The notes: a model not told the origin generated them from the sequence alone. DNA of 23,960 bases from Euryarchaeota archaeon UBA443 (GCA_002499195.1 DAKS01000026.1:1-23960), one strand, 5' to 3'; shown: positions 8,293 to 16,189, numbered from the stretch's first letter. Numbers and translations: made by a program.

Positions 8293-8862
8293 ATGGCTGA
8301 AGATGCGGAGGATATTCGAAGAGTCCTTGCCATTTGTTTTCGTGGTGAAACTCAACTCGATGCCCTAGATATTGAACGAATACTTTCTCTTGACATGGGA
8401 TGGCTCAAGCCGGAGGAAGCAACAACTGCCGTTCAAGCCATGATCAAAACAGGATGGTTGGAAGGAGGGCAGGAAAACCTGTCACCAGTTGATGATTTTT
8501 CATCTTCGTCAACACCACTTGGTTGGTATCCTCGACCCCAGCGATTACTGAATCCTGTCCCATTCACTGCAACGGATTATGAAGAACCTGAAGTGAACGA
8601 AGATACGACAACACAACCAGTTGTGAAGCAAACACCGATCACTGCACAACTAAAGGAAGAAAGCAATGATCCACGTGCGGCAACAACACGACGCTTGTTG
8701 AAGTACATTGCACGGACATCAGGGCTTGAAGCCGAGGAAGTACAACGACGAGCTACTAGAAAACAACGAGCACTCGTTCATGCTACTGGATGGATGGCAC
8801 TAGCACTTGTTGCAAGAGATCAGGGCCTTGACATGGAAAGTGTGATTCAAGCCCTAAGTTAA
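8293..8862 (+). CDS. DUF2240 family protein
   Basis: A 189-residue cytoplasmic protein. Residues 1-85 match the archaeal DUF2240 pattern as I know it: an N-terminal helix, a segment about I-L-S-L-D-M-G-W-L-K-P-E-E-A (30-43), then a gain of hydrophobic helix before W-L-E-G-G and a Pro-containing segment L-G-W-Y-P (76-80). The middle (about 90-120) is acidic and Thr-rich, probably a linker. The C-terminal part (125-189) is helical and basic, with RRATRKQRALV. The family is nearly confined to Archaea and has no established function; its winged-helix-like look would suit nucleic-acid binding, which is inference. GGAAGTG six bases before ATG 8293 supports the start. It lies 11 bases after the Kelch protein, so the two are likely co-transcribed. 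Its stop shares a TTAA palindrome with the convergent transporter. Confidence 0.75.
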   Translation: MAEDAEDIRRVLAICFRGETQLDALDIERILSLDMGWLKPEEATTAVQAMIKTGWLEGGQENLSPVDDFSSSSTPLGWYPRPQRLLNPVPFTATDYEEPEVNEDTTTQPVVKQTPITAQLKEESNDPRAATTRRLLKYIARTSGLEAEEVQRRATRKQRALVHATGWMALALVARDQGLDMESVIQALS

Positions 8863-11429
8863 GCACCATTCTCGCCTGCTTCTTGGGCTCTTGCAGCCAA
8901 TTCAAGCAAGACTGGAAGTAGGATCAGTGCTAGTACAAGCGAGAAGAGAACTGTTACAGCAGTGATGAGACCAAAGTCCTGAATGACGGGCATTGGCGAT
9001 AGTATGAGAACCAGGAATCCTGCTGCTGTTGTTGCGGCGGAGAGCATCAATGCAACACCTGTAGTTTCGAGTGAAGTTTTCAGGGCATCCCAATGACTGT
9101 CCTGACGTTGAAGTTCCCACTCTATACGTCTCCACATGTGGATGGTATAATCGATACCAATACCGAGCGTTAAGGCCGTTACAAGAACTGTCAAAACATT
9201 CCACTTGATTCCAAGAACGGCCATTGAACCAACCACCCAAAGAGAAGCCATTCCAACTGGTAATAGAACAATGAATGCTGGCAAAATACGTCGAGTCAAA
9301 AGAAGCAATACTGCGAAGGATACAACCAGTGAAATAGCCGTTGATTTTAGTTGAGAGGAAGATAACCCGTCAAGGACTTGTTGCAAAACGACCAAGTCTC
9401 CAGTGACGTGAATAACCGCATAATCTTTGAGCGAGGCACGAAGTGTACCAGCATCGTCACTTTCTCCGATCATGGATTCAAATTCAGCAACAACACGCTT
9501 TGATTCAGTAGATGTTGTCGCCTCGACGCGTACCTCTGTTCGCAGATGAGCAATATTTGTCCCATCCAGATGAACGGTTGCATTAACACGATCACTCCAT
9601 GTTTTACCAGAGATTGGATCAGCTACAGTGTAATTGTTCTTAAGGGCAGCAAACGCCAATCCTAAATCGATGTGAGAAGCGCCTTGTTCATCCCAAACAT
9701 CACCTTGTTTGTCCAGTTCTAACTTATGATCTTCACCAAAAGAAGCATCCCTCATAATGGCATCACGCAAAACAACGTATGGACCTTCATACGATGGTGA
9801 AGGGAATCGTTCATCGGTCCCCACAACGTCGTGATTATTGCTCAAATCAGAATGGAGGTCTCGTAAATTATCGAGCAGCGTAACATCATCTGGAATGACT
9901 CCACCACCAGCAGGTTCCATCAGGACGTATACATACTTCCACCCAGCACTATCGTAATTAGAATTGATATCAGCACGAGTCGACATAATCTCCATCTCTT
10001 CATTAACGAAATCTGAGAGGTCAAAGTCGGTTTCAAGTTGCATTGCACCAACAACTGATGCGCCTGAAATTGCAATCGCAACAAGTAGGACTGCAACCTG
10101 CTGCTTACGATGAAGTTGGAGCAAAGGCTGAGTGAGGTTTGTCAACTTCAGAGGTTTACGTTGTTTCTCCTTAGATTCAGCATTGAATGTTACATGTAGC
10201 GCACCGATCAATAGTGTTGATGTTAGGAATGCACAAATGACACCAAATGCTAGAGCGATACCGAATGTGGAAAGAGGTGGTAGAGGAGAAACAACGTTCG
10301 CTAAGAAAGCAGCTACTGTTGTTACAACCGCAAGGGATAGTGGAACGCTCAATTTACCACAAGCACGCATCCAAGCTTCTGCTACGTCTTCAGTATTTTC
10401 TCGATGGTGAGCAAAGGCTCGTTGCAAGTGGATTGCATAGTCGATACCTAAGCCGAGAACGAGTGGCGCTACTGCGACTTCAAGCGCAGTAAATCGAATT
10501 CCAATCATATTCAAGAAACCATATGTGAATATGAGTGCAACATTCAAACTCATAACTGGAAACAACACACCCTTGATATTTCGAAAAGCTACGAACAACA
10601 AAACAATGACAACCAAAGTGGCGAAGAGAATGAGAAGAGCCAAATTATCAAATGTTCCTTGGTCGATGTCATAGGACATCAAATCAAGAGAGGCAACGGA
10701 ATATGTAAGACCTGATGATTCGCTTAAATCAGTAAATGCTAGACGTATTTGATGCTGAATCTCTCGACGTTCTTCCTCATCCAACTCAGGATTTATTTCA
10801 AGCACCCAAGCTGTAGAATCAGCGGCAGGGACTGCATCACCTTCACCATTGGAGAGGTATGAACAGGTCTTAGAAATATCTAGATTCTTGTTGATGAGAG
10901 CGGAGCCAACAAAATTAACAGTACTGAGTAAAGCATCTTCTGGATTGATTGTACATGACGTATCTTCATCAACAACGGCATCGACGAGAGACGGCCAGTC
11001 TTGGTAATCTGCGATAGTTGTCCCAGGAGATTGCTCATCCAATGCGATTTGAATCATACCGGGAGATGTTGTCCACGATGCGACTGCAGTAAGTTGAACG
11101 CGCTCATCTGCTTTCAATGTAGCAAGATCTGCATCCATCTCCAGCAGCGAATCCATACTCAGAATGTTACCACCATTGTCACGGGTTACGTGAATGAACA
11201 TGGGTCGTGATTCATCAGGGAAAAACGCGTGAATATCTTCGTGAGCCTTATTGGATTCCGATTCAGGAGCAAAGTCATTCAAGTCGGTACGAAATTCAGG
11301 TGGTGAAGTTATCAAATGTGCACTTAGTGCAACGGTTAACAAACCAGAAACAATGAGAATAGGGATAGCAAGTCGTTTAAACAAGCCAGAATATTCGGCC
11401 ATTTGGTCCTCATAACTCGAGGTGTCCAT
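8859..11429 (-). CDS. MMPL/RND superfamily transporter
   Basis: An integral membrane protein of about 856 residues with the duplicated RND plan. Each half has one membrane helix, a large extracytoplasmic domain, then a cluster of five helices. The signature acidic helix is present in both halves: L-G-L-G-I-D-Y-A-I-H near residue 328 and L-G-I-G-I-D-Y-T-I-H near 758. The Asp residues are expected to carry the proton relay. Membrane helix 1 spans about 20-40. The family (HAE3/MMPL type) exports or moves lipids and other hydrophobic compounds by proton antiport; the substrate cannot be told from sequence. I chose ATG 11429 because a TTAAA box is centred 27 bases upstream, as expected for a leaderless archaeal message. 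ATG 11435 and ATG 11402 (with GAGG five bases upstream) are alternatives; the open frame runs back to 11576 without support. Confidence 0.92.
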   Translation of the reverse strand: MDTSSYEDQMAEYSGLFKRLAIPILIVSGLLTVALSAHLITSPPEFRTDLNDFAPESESNKAHEDIHAFFPDESRPMFIHVTRDNGGNILSMDSLLEMDADLATLKADERVQLTAVASWTTSPGMIQIALDEQSPGTTIADYQDWPSLVDAVVDEDTSCTINPEDALLSTVNFVGSALINKNLDISKTCSYLSNGEGDAVPAADSTAWVLEINPELDEEERREIQHQIRLAFTDLSESSGLTYSVASLDLMSYDIDQGTFDNLALLILFATLVVIVLLFVAFRNIKGVLFPVMSLNVALIFTYGFLNMIGIRFTALEVAVAPLVLGLGIDYAIHLQRAFAHHRENTEDVAEAWMRACGKLSVPLSLAVVTTVAAFLANVVSPLPPLSTFGIALAFGVICAFLTSTLLIGALHVTFNAESKEKQRKPLKLTNLTQPLLQLHRKQQVAVLLVAIAISGASVVGAMQLETDFDLSDFVNEEMEIMSTRADINSNYDSAGWKYVYVLMEPAGGGVIPDDVTLLDNLRDLHSDLSNNHDVVGTDERFPSPSYEGPYVVLRDAIMRDASFGEDHKLELDKQGDVWDEQGASHIDLGLAFAALKNNYTVADPISGKTWSDRVNATVHLDGTNIAHLRTEVRVEATTSTESKRVVAEFESMIGESDDAGTLRASLKDYAVIHVTGDLVVLQQVLDGLSSSQLKSTAISLVVSFAVLLLLTRRILPAFIVLLPVGMASLWVVGSMAVLGIKWNVLTVLVTALTLGIGIDYTIHMWRRIEWELQRQDSHWDALKTSLETTGVALMLSAATTAAGFLVLILSPMPVIQDFGLITAVTVLFSLVLALILLPVLLELAARAQEAGENGA

Positions 11430-11452
11430 GGTCATTGCGAGGGCAAGAGGGT

Positions 11453-11459
11453 GTTTAAG
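11453..11459 (-). promoter_or_regulatory. Possible TATA box for the RND transporter
   Basis: CTTAAAC on the minus strand, with TTAAA centred 27 bases before ATG 11429. This is the distance expected between an archaeal TATA box and the start of a leaderless message. The match is short and not the full consensus. Confidence 0.35.
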
Positions 11460-11552
11460 TGACAGGGTGAATTTGACACTTCGGAAGCAGATAACCGCTC
11501 TCAAGAGGACGGCAAGGTTCAAGACGGGGTGGTTGGTCGCCAAGACGATAAC

Positions 11553-11810
11553 ATGCCAGTTAAGGTCCTCATTCATGAGAAAAATGAACTTCGACTTCGA
11601 ATTACTGGAGAGTCACATACAGCTCTTCAAATCCTTCGTGAACGCTTGAACAGTCACAAGTCTGTCGAATATGCAAACTACTTCCCTGGTCATCCAGATC
11701 TAGATCCACCAGAATTCTATATTCGCACCACTGGAAAGGCAAAGCCTGACGCAGTTCTCAACGAAATCGTCAACAGCTTGTCCAGCGAATTAGACAGTCT
11801 AACACTATGA
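11553..11810 (+). CDS. rpoL: DNA-directed RNA polymerase subunit L (Rpo11)
   Basis: An 85-residue small subunit of the archaeal RNA polymerase. It is the counterpart of eukaryotic Rpb11 and of the alpha-subunit dimerisation domain, and it pairs with subunit D in the assembly platform. The diagnostic core is plain: GESHTALQILRERL near residues 20-33, then VEYANYFPGHPDLDPPEFYIRT split across about 39-60, followed by a C-terminal helix. The length is near the usual 85-100. ATG 11553 begins the conserved M-P-V-K-V-L strand; a GTG at 11529 would add eight unsupported residues. Its TGA stop (11808-11810) is the first part of the ribosome-binding site of truD, so the two are almost certainly one transcription unit with coupled translation. 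The gene diverges from the RND transporter. Confidence 0.96.
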   Translation: MPVKVLIHEKNELRLRITGESHTALQILRERLNSHKSVEYANYFPGHPDLDPPEFYIRTTGKAKPDAVLNEIVNSLSSELDSLTL

Positions 11811-11820
11811 GGTGGCTGCT

Positions 11821-13221
11821 ATGCAGCCTAACGATTCGCTGGCAGAAGCCATCGGTCTTATCGGATATGCGACCAAAGATTCTGGTGTTGGTGGAGTCCT
11901 TAAATCAAGAGTCGCCGACTTTCGAGTCGATGAAATTGCTACCAAGATTACATTGAATCCTAAAGGTCGATTCACAGTTGCAAAAATTACCTTAACGAAT
12001 TGGGAAACAAATAGATTCTGCAACAAATTAGCCAAGTCATTAAGCATCTCAAGAAACCGTATTTTCTTCGCTGGAACCAAAGACAAGCGAGCGGTTACAT
12101 CTCAAATTTTTGTTATCGATGCCCCGCAATTCAAAGTGGCTGAAATCGAAATTCCTGATGTCGTTATCGAAGTTCTTGGCCGAACCCATCAAAAGATTGG
12201 ATTTGGAAATCACCGTGGAAACCGTTTCACAATCGTTGTTCGAGGTTGCTCTCATGAAGATGGAACTCCTATGACAGAGGAAGAAGCGTTGTCCGAAGTA
12301 GAACGAATCAAAACGTCGATGCAGGAAAAACTTGGAGATGGACGTTTTCCGAATTGGATTGGGCCACAACGATTTGGTAGCGGTCGCGCTGTAACCGCTG
12401 AAGTTGGCCGCTCAGTAGTTCAACATCAATGGGCAGAAGCGGTTCTGACATACATCGGCAAAGAGGGTGAACACGAGAGCCCAGAAGTGGCTAAATTCCG
12501 TGAACACATTCGAGAGAATGGAATTACCCAAGAGGGACTTGATCTTGCACCTGATTGGCTTGGCTATGAACGTCGAATGACCGAACATTTGCTGAACAAT
12601 CCTGAAGATCACATCGGTGCATTCCGAAAATTACCAAACAATCTCCAACTTATGACCGTCCACGCACTTCAATCGGTTGTCTTCAATCGAACATTGCGCA
12701 AGCGGCTTGAACAAGGAATTAGCATCACGACTCCAGAAGCTGGAGATCTTGTTGGACGACTTGACGAAAAGGGTCAACTCTCTGCCAATAATTGCGTTCT
12801 TGTTGAGGAGCGAACCGCTCCACGTATCGGAAGGAATTGCCAACTTGGCCGACTGTCTGTGACAGGACCTTTACCGGGCAGAGACATCCGAACTTGTGAA
12901 GGCAAACCCGGTGATTTGGAGGAATCAATTCTCGTAGAAATGGGCCTGGATGAACTGAATTGGGAGGTCGAAGACATTACTCGCCTAACGACCAGTGGAA
13001 CACGGAGGTCATTGACTACATCATTCGGCGAATTTACTGTAGAGGCAGCACCAAAGGCTTCCAGTGATTCATTGGGTGAGAATTGGAATAAAGGTCCTGT
13101 AGAAGGAAGCCGCTGGCATCCTGAAGGAGCTTGTTTGAAATTCCGATTTACACTCTCGAGCGGATCGTATGCTACAATCTTGCTTCGCGAATTTATGCGA
13201 ACGCCACTGAATCAACTTTGA
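11821..13221 (+). CDS. truD: tRNA pseudouridine(13) synthase TruD
   Basis: A 466-residue cytoplasmic enzyme that isomerises uridine 13 of tRNA to pseudouridine; archaeal relatives can also act at U35 of tRNA-Tyr. The catalytic motif FAGTKDKRAVTSQ is present, with the nucleophilic Asp at about residue 88. HRGNRFT (about 131-137) and the NWIGPQRFGSGR motif (about 178-189) are the other TruD signatures. The size fits the archaeal form, which has a larger TRUD insert than the roughly 350-residue bacterial enzyme. I start at ATG 11821 because GAGGTG ends six bases before it; a GTG at 11812 lies inside that ribosome-binding site. It is coupled to rpoL. Its stop is separated by a single base from the stop of the convergent EF-1beta gene. 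Confidence 0.96.
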   Translation: MQPNDSLAEAIGLIGYATKDSGVGGVLKSRVADFRVDEIATKITLNPKGRFTVAKITLTNWETNRFCNKLAKSLSISRNRIFFAGTKDKRAVTSQIFVIDAPQFKVAEIEIPDVVIEVLGRTHQKIGFGNHRGNRFTIVVRGCSHEDGTPMTEEEALSEVERIKTSMQEKLGDGRFPNWIGPQRFGSGRAVTAEVGRSVVQHQWAEAVLTYIGKEGEHESPEVAKFREHIRENGITQEGLDLAPDWLGYERRMTEHLLNNPEDHIGAFRKLPNNLQLMTVHALQSVVFNRTLRKRLEQGISITTPEAGDLVGRLDEKGQLSANNCVLVEERTAPRIGRNCQLGRLSVTGPLPGRDIRTCEGKPGDLEESILVEMGLDELNWEVEDITRLTTSGTRRSLTTSFGEFTVEAAPKASSDSLGENWNKGPVEGSRWHPEGACLKFRFTLSSGSYATILLREFMRTPLNQL

Positions 13222-13222
13222 T

Positions 13223-13495
13223 TCAGAGAAGACCCATCGAGATAACTTCGATTTCGCCAACACCTGAGATGGAAGCCATCTTTTCTTCGAATGCATCAGC
13301 CAATCCTTCACCATCGTTCATGACGACGTGAACTTGAACAAATTTGAGACCAAAAGCAAGAGGCTTGACTTCGACACTCTGAACGTCGTAGTTATCGTCA
13401 CCAAAAGTAGAGATTGTGGAAGAAATCATGTCTGTATCAACATCTTCCATTTCTGCATCAGGATTTATTTTGTATGTCATTGCTACCATGCCCAT
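13223..13495 (-). CDS. ef1b: Archaeal elongation factor 1-beta (aEF-1beta)
   Basis: A 90-residue guanine-nucleotide exchange factor for EF-1alpha, which recycles the GTPase between rounds of aminoacyl-tRNA delivery. The sequence has the expected single ferredoxin-like fold: an N-terminal strand (M-V-A-M-T-Y-K-I-N-P), an acidic helix, then V-E-V-K-P-L-A-F-G-L-K-F-V-Q-V near residues 41-55 and a C-terminal G-V-G-E-I-E-V strand. Length and order match the archaeal family of about 88-90 residues. GAGGTGAG lies three bases before ATG 13495 and overlaps the TGA of the upstream zinc-ribbon gene. The zinc ribbon next to EF-1beta is a classic archaeal pairing. Confidence 0.95.
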   Translation of the reverse strand: MGMVAMTYKINPDAEMEDVDTDMISSTISTFGDDNYDVQSVEVKPLAFGLKFVQVHVVMNDGEGLADAFEEKMASISGVGEIEVISMGLL

Positions 13496-13504
13496 ATTCT
13501 CACC

Positions 13505-13672
13505 TCATGGTCCAACGAATCCGCATTCAGGGCAGGTGTAGGAAACACCTTGATCACGGCATCTTGGGCTTCGACCGATTGAATAGCCACAGTTTGGGCA
13601 AGGGAATGTGGTTGAACCTGTTTCTGTTAGTGGTAATCCGGACGATGTGCAATTTTTTGCTCGCTCTGTCAT
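13505..13672 (-). CDS. Small zinc-ribbon protein (55 aa), archaeal EF-1beta-linked family, partly degenerate
   Basis: Translating the minus strand from ATG 13672 to TGA 13505 gives a 55-residue protein ending in CGFVGP. It belongs to the small archaeal zinc-ribbon family found just before EF-1beta, which normally has four paired-cysteine knuckles and two zinc sites. Visible cysteines are C8, C25, C28, C38, C47 and C50. The inner ribbon, CPNC (25-28) with CPEC (47-50), is intact. In the other site the first knuckle reads C-T-S-S-G (second Cys replaced by Ser11) and the third reads R-S-P-R-C (first Cys replaced by Ser35), leaving only C8 and C38. The protein may thus bind one zinc well and a second poorly or not at all. 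Family members are small RNA-associated or regulatory proteins of uncertain role. Nine bases separate it from EF-1beta. Confidence 0.88.
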   Translation of the reverse strand: MTERAKNCTSSGLPLTETGSTTFPCPNCGYSIGRSPRCRDQGVSYTCPECGFVGP

Positions 13673-13714
13673 GGTACTGCCCCAGTTGGTAATTGTCCCA
13701 CGACCTCCCCTTCT

Positions 13715-14017
13715 TTATGCTTGCGTGCAAATCTTGAGGTGAGCATGCATGCCAAGAGTGAGGTACAGTTCTCCATTTTGTTCGAAACAATAGGTCTTTT
13801 CCAACCTTATTTGCTGACCTCGGAGCAGGTCGGTTGCGACCGAACCCCAAACCTTGACTACAATCCATCCACTCTCATCCTCTAGGATGATCTTTCGAAA
13901 TAGAATCCACCTACCTTTGGCATGTTTCATCGATAAGGGATAGGAACGTAGGATTGTTCCTGAAATCGACTGAATCGTTCGATTTGGTTTGAGATCGTGA
14001 ATACATGTTTTGTTCAT
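13715..14017 (-). CDS. Putative OB-fold nucleic-acid-binding protein
   Basis: A 100-residue protein with the strand pattern of a single OB-fold of the RPA/Rpp-like type: I-S-G-T-I-L-R-S-Y (about 18-26), F-R-K-I-I-L-E-D-E-S-G-W-I-V-V-K-V-W-G (40-58), L-L-R-G-Q-Q-I-R-L-E-K-T-Y (64-76) and E-L-Y-L-T-L-G (83-89). The D-E-S-G-x-I-x-V-x-V-W-G turn is typical of single-stranded nucleic-acid-binding OB domains. The ATG at 14017 lies 34 bases after the rlmE stop. The open frame continues upstream into rlmE but that extension has no domain support, and no clear Shine-Dalgarno is visible. It sits between rlmE and the zinc-ribbon/EF-1beta pair, so an RNA-related role is likely. The exact family is not identified. 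Confidence 0.72.
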   Translation of the reverse strand: MNKTCIHDLKPNRTIQSISGTILRSYPLSMKHAKGRWILFRKIILEDESGWIVVKVWGSVATDLLRGQQIRLEKTYCFEQNGELYLTLGMHAHLKICTQA

Positions 14018-14051
14018 GTAGTTGACAATATCATCAACGATTATCAGAGTT

Positions 14052-14828
14052 TCACTCTGTTTTCTTACGCCTGACAGTAAAACTCGTCTTTGTAGCAACA
14101 ACATCATCGATGATATCATCACCTCCGAGGATTTTGTTGACCGCCTGTTCGTAGCGATTGAGAACAGAGGTCGATTTGGCATTCCATGGTGTATGATTAC
14201 GACAGATTAGATACACCTCGGAGGAGGAGTTTCTAGAAGCTTCTGGAGAAAATCTTCGAACGTAGGAGAAGTGAGGTTTCACGGCTTCGATCAGTTCTTC
14301 AACACCAACCCCTTGGAACAATTTTGTCACAAACCAGCCTCCACTACAAAGCAATGGTAAAGCAAAGTCGAACACTTTTGCTACAAGGGTCATCGCTACT
14401 GCTTGGTCGACATCCCATTTCCCAGTGATGTCGGGTGAAATATCAGAAATAACGGAGTTGACTTGGCGATCACCTAACTCCTTGACGATTCTTTCTTGCG
14501 TCAGTGAATCAGTGATATCTCCTACCATCAATAGGGCACCATCAACAGGTTGACACGGCTCCAAGTCGATACCGACTACAATACCTGTTTCACCAACCTC
14601 TTCGACAGCGACTTGGGCCCATCCGCCAGGATGACAGCCAACATCGAGGACTACATCGCCTTCTCGCATCAACTCAAACTTGGCTTGTATTTGTTTGAGT
14701 TTGAAAGCCGAACGGGCTCGATAACCACTGGCTTTGGCTTGACGGCGCCACGAATCACGCTTGTGATTCTCAACCCAGTGGTCTGCCATGGAGATTCCCC
14801 GTCTTACCTTGCGAGAACTAGAAGACAT
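14052..14828 (-). CDS. rlmE: RlmE/FtsJ-type rRNA 2'-O-methyltransferase
   Basis: A 258-residue SAM-dependent methyltransferase that, by family, 2'-O-methylates the uridine of the 23S rRNA A-loop. The SAM motif DVGCHPGGWAQVA starts at about residue 62. The K-D-K-E catalytic tetrad is readable: Lys in RARSAFKL (about 43), Asp in VISDISPD (about 129), Lys in GGWFVTKLFQG (about 169) and Glu in SSSEVYLICR (about 204). The last 45 or so residues extend beyond the catalytic domain and are charged. I start at ATG 14828, preceded by GGAAGGTG; ATG 14789 is an alternative and the open frame reaches 14933. It heads a run with the OB-fold, zinc-ribbon and EF-1beta genes and diverges from the secreted thioredoxin-like gene, with only about 50 bases for both promoters. 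Archaeal homologues may be annotated rrmJ. Confidence 0.94.
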   Translation of the reverse strand: MSSSSRKVRRGISMADHWVENHKRDSWRRQAKASGYRARSAFKLKQIQAKFELMREGDVVLDVGCHPGGWAQVAVEEVGETGIVVGIDLEPCQPVDGALLMVGDITDSLTQERIVKELGDRQVNSVISDISPDITGKWDVDQAVAMTLVAKVFDFALPLLCSGGWFVTKLFQGVGVEELIEAVKPHFSYVRRFSPEASRNSSSEVYLICRNHTPWNAKSTSVLNRYEQAVNKILGGDDIIDDVVATKTSFTVRRKKTE

Positions 14829-14877
14829 AACACCTTCCGTACAATCATGGTTCAAACGATGAGATGAAGGAGGTCGA

Positions 14878-15822
14878 GTGATTGGACAGACCATGAGCGC
14901 AGTCCATAAGGCGATTCTCTTGTGTTCACTCATGATATTGTTACCTCATGCTCATGCTGTTCAAATCGAGCCATCTCAATGGAATGGATCGGTTGTGATC
15001 GAGGGGGGACACAGTATCCTCGTCGAGGAATATACGGCTACATGGTGCTCGAGTTGTGCAGAAATTGATCCCGATCTTGGCATTGTTGCAGAAGGACATG
15101 GAAGCAGAATCAGCATGGTATCCTACCATCCTGACGATGGAGTAGATGCCTTTAGCCCTGAAGCTGCAAAACATCGAATTGAACGACTCAAAATTCAACA
15201 TGATTCCTTGGGTGCAACACCTTCCTTCATTGTCAACAATGGAGAATTGCGGGAAGGTGTTCCATCGTGGCCAGATGTTCAAGCAGACATTCTCAAATCT
15301 GAATCAAACCAACGTCAGTATACGAAACTAATTGTCACTGCGGAAACAAATGAAACACATCTCATGGTCACGGCCATGCCTCCTCATCCATCCGAAGTCG
15401 ACAATCAAACTCAGTACACCATCCTGTTCGTTCAACATAAGAAAGTGGTCGGAAAGGCGTTTGAAAACCCTGGTGAAGCACATCGAGACCGAGTGCTTGT
15501 CGGTCTTGCTGAATTCCCAATGCAAGGGCAACAAATTGCAATCGATTCGAACATAGAAGCGCCTTTTGTTGCCTCTTATCCAACTCATGAGCTAAGTGAA
15601 TGGTCGGTAATCGTTATTCATGAATACACGGAGGAGGCTTTGGGGAATCTAAGTATTACAGATTCTCAACCGCTCGGAGTAGTCGAAATTTCACTTCGAT
15701 CATCCGTCATTGAGAATGGTGCTGAATTGCCTATAATTCTCCCAGTTATGATCTTCTTGGCCATTGGAATTCTTGGAGTCATCTCCGCCCAAACGAAAGA
15801 AAAGGTAAGAGAAGAGGAATAA
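14878..15822 (+). CDS. Secreted, membrane-anchored thioredoxin-like protein
   Basis: A 314-residue protein with an N-terminal signal peptide (hydrophobic core about 11-27, ending in AHA), then a thioredoxin-like domain with the active-site motif T-W-C-S-S-C (C57, C60). A second beta-rich domain spans about 145-275. A C-terminal membrane helix (about 284-304) ends in a short Lys/Glu tail. This order resembles extracytoplasmic TlpA or Omp28-like redox proteins, so it probably reduces or rearranges disulfides outside the membrane. The CSSC dipeptide gives no clear direction for the reaction. A strong AAGGAGGT (14867-14874) precedes GTG 14878 by three bases, closer than elsewhere in the window; ATG 14893 also gives a good signal peptide. 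It is 1.2 kb from the CGHC redoxin/VKOR genes, which fits a local oxidative-folding theme. Confidence 0.85.
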   Translation: MIGQTMSAVHKAILLCSLMILLPHAHAVQIEPSQWNGSVVIEGGHSILVEEYTATWCSSCAEIDPDLGIVAEGHGSRISMVSYHPDDGVDAFSPEAAKHRIERLKIQHDSLGATPSFIVNNGELREGVPSWPDVQADILKSESNQRQYTKLIVTAETNETHLMVTAMPPHPSEVDNQTQYTILFVQHKKVVGKAFENPGEAHRDRVLVGLAEFPMQGQQIAIDSNIEAPFVASYPTHELSEWSVIVIHEYTEEALGNLSITDSQPLGVVEISLRSSVIENGAELPIILPVMIFLAIGILGVISAQTKEKVREEE

Positions 15823-15875
15823 ATATAACAAAATCTCACCGAATTACAGTAAATTTTACCGGAATTAGGAAATCT

Positions 15876-15893
15876 ATGAGTCAAATGACCCAT
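15876..15893. promoter_or_regulatory. Imperfect inverted repeat upstream of the 87-aa gene
   Basis: ATGAGTCAAATGACCCAT is an 8-bp inverted repeat with one mismatch and a two-base centre. It lies 32-49 bases before ATG 15926, where a regulator could act on a leaderless promoter. The rest of 15823-15925 is AT-rich with no clear TATA box or T-run terminator. Chance is possible. Confidence 0.25.
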
Positions 15894-15925
15894 TCATTGA
15901 TAAGGTATCACGTCCATGTATTATC

Positions 15926-16189
15926 ATGGAAGAAACATTTGAGGCGAACACGCACGACGACCATGTGAAAGAATGGATAGTAGAATTCATTGCCGTGGTC
16001 AACGGTGAGAAGCACCAGCATCTATCGGTTCTGTATGGAACCGATCAAAACGATGTCCAAAGAGCAATGCTTCACGAACTTCGTCGGATCTACACGGATA
16101 CAGAGCGTATCGATGTTACGATCGTTCGTCTCGAAGAAATCGAATCTGAAGCAAAAGGAACCTTCTTTGAAGGACTCTTCATTCCTTAA
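15926..16189 (+). CDS. Small hypothetical protein (87 aa)
   Basis: I do not recognise this family. The product is a soluble, acidic 87-residue protein without Cys, signal peptide or membrane segment. Its pattern of alternating strands and helices (W-I-V-E-F-I-A-V-V-N-G, then L-S-V-L-Y-G-T-D, a helix over about 42-56, then I-D-V-T-I-V-R-L-E-E-I) suggests a compact alpha/beta domain. The ATG has no Shine-Dalgarno, so the message may be leaderless. About 100 AT-rich bases upstream separate it from the thioredoxin-like gene. Its TAA stop overlaps the convergent lipoprotein stop inside a TTAA palindrome. Confidence 0.75.
   Translation: MEETFEANTHDDHVKEWIVEFIAVVNGEKHQHLSVLYGTDQNDVQRAMLHELRRIYTDTERIDVTIVRLEEIESEAKGTFFEGLFIP

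Noticed and set aside
11430..11576. N-terminal extension of the transporter to 11576
   Set aside because: It overlaps the divergent rpoL start and precedes a TATA-like box at the right distance for ATG 11429.
14829..14933. N-terminal extension of rlmE to 14933
   Set aside because: It crosses into the divergent thioredoxin-like gene and precedes a plausible Shine-Dalgarno and ATG at 14828; the family begins near the RARSAFKL region.
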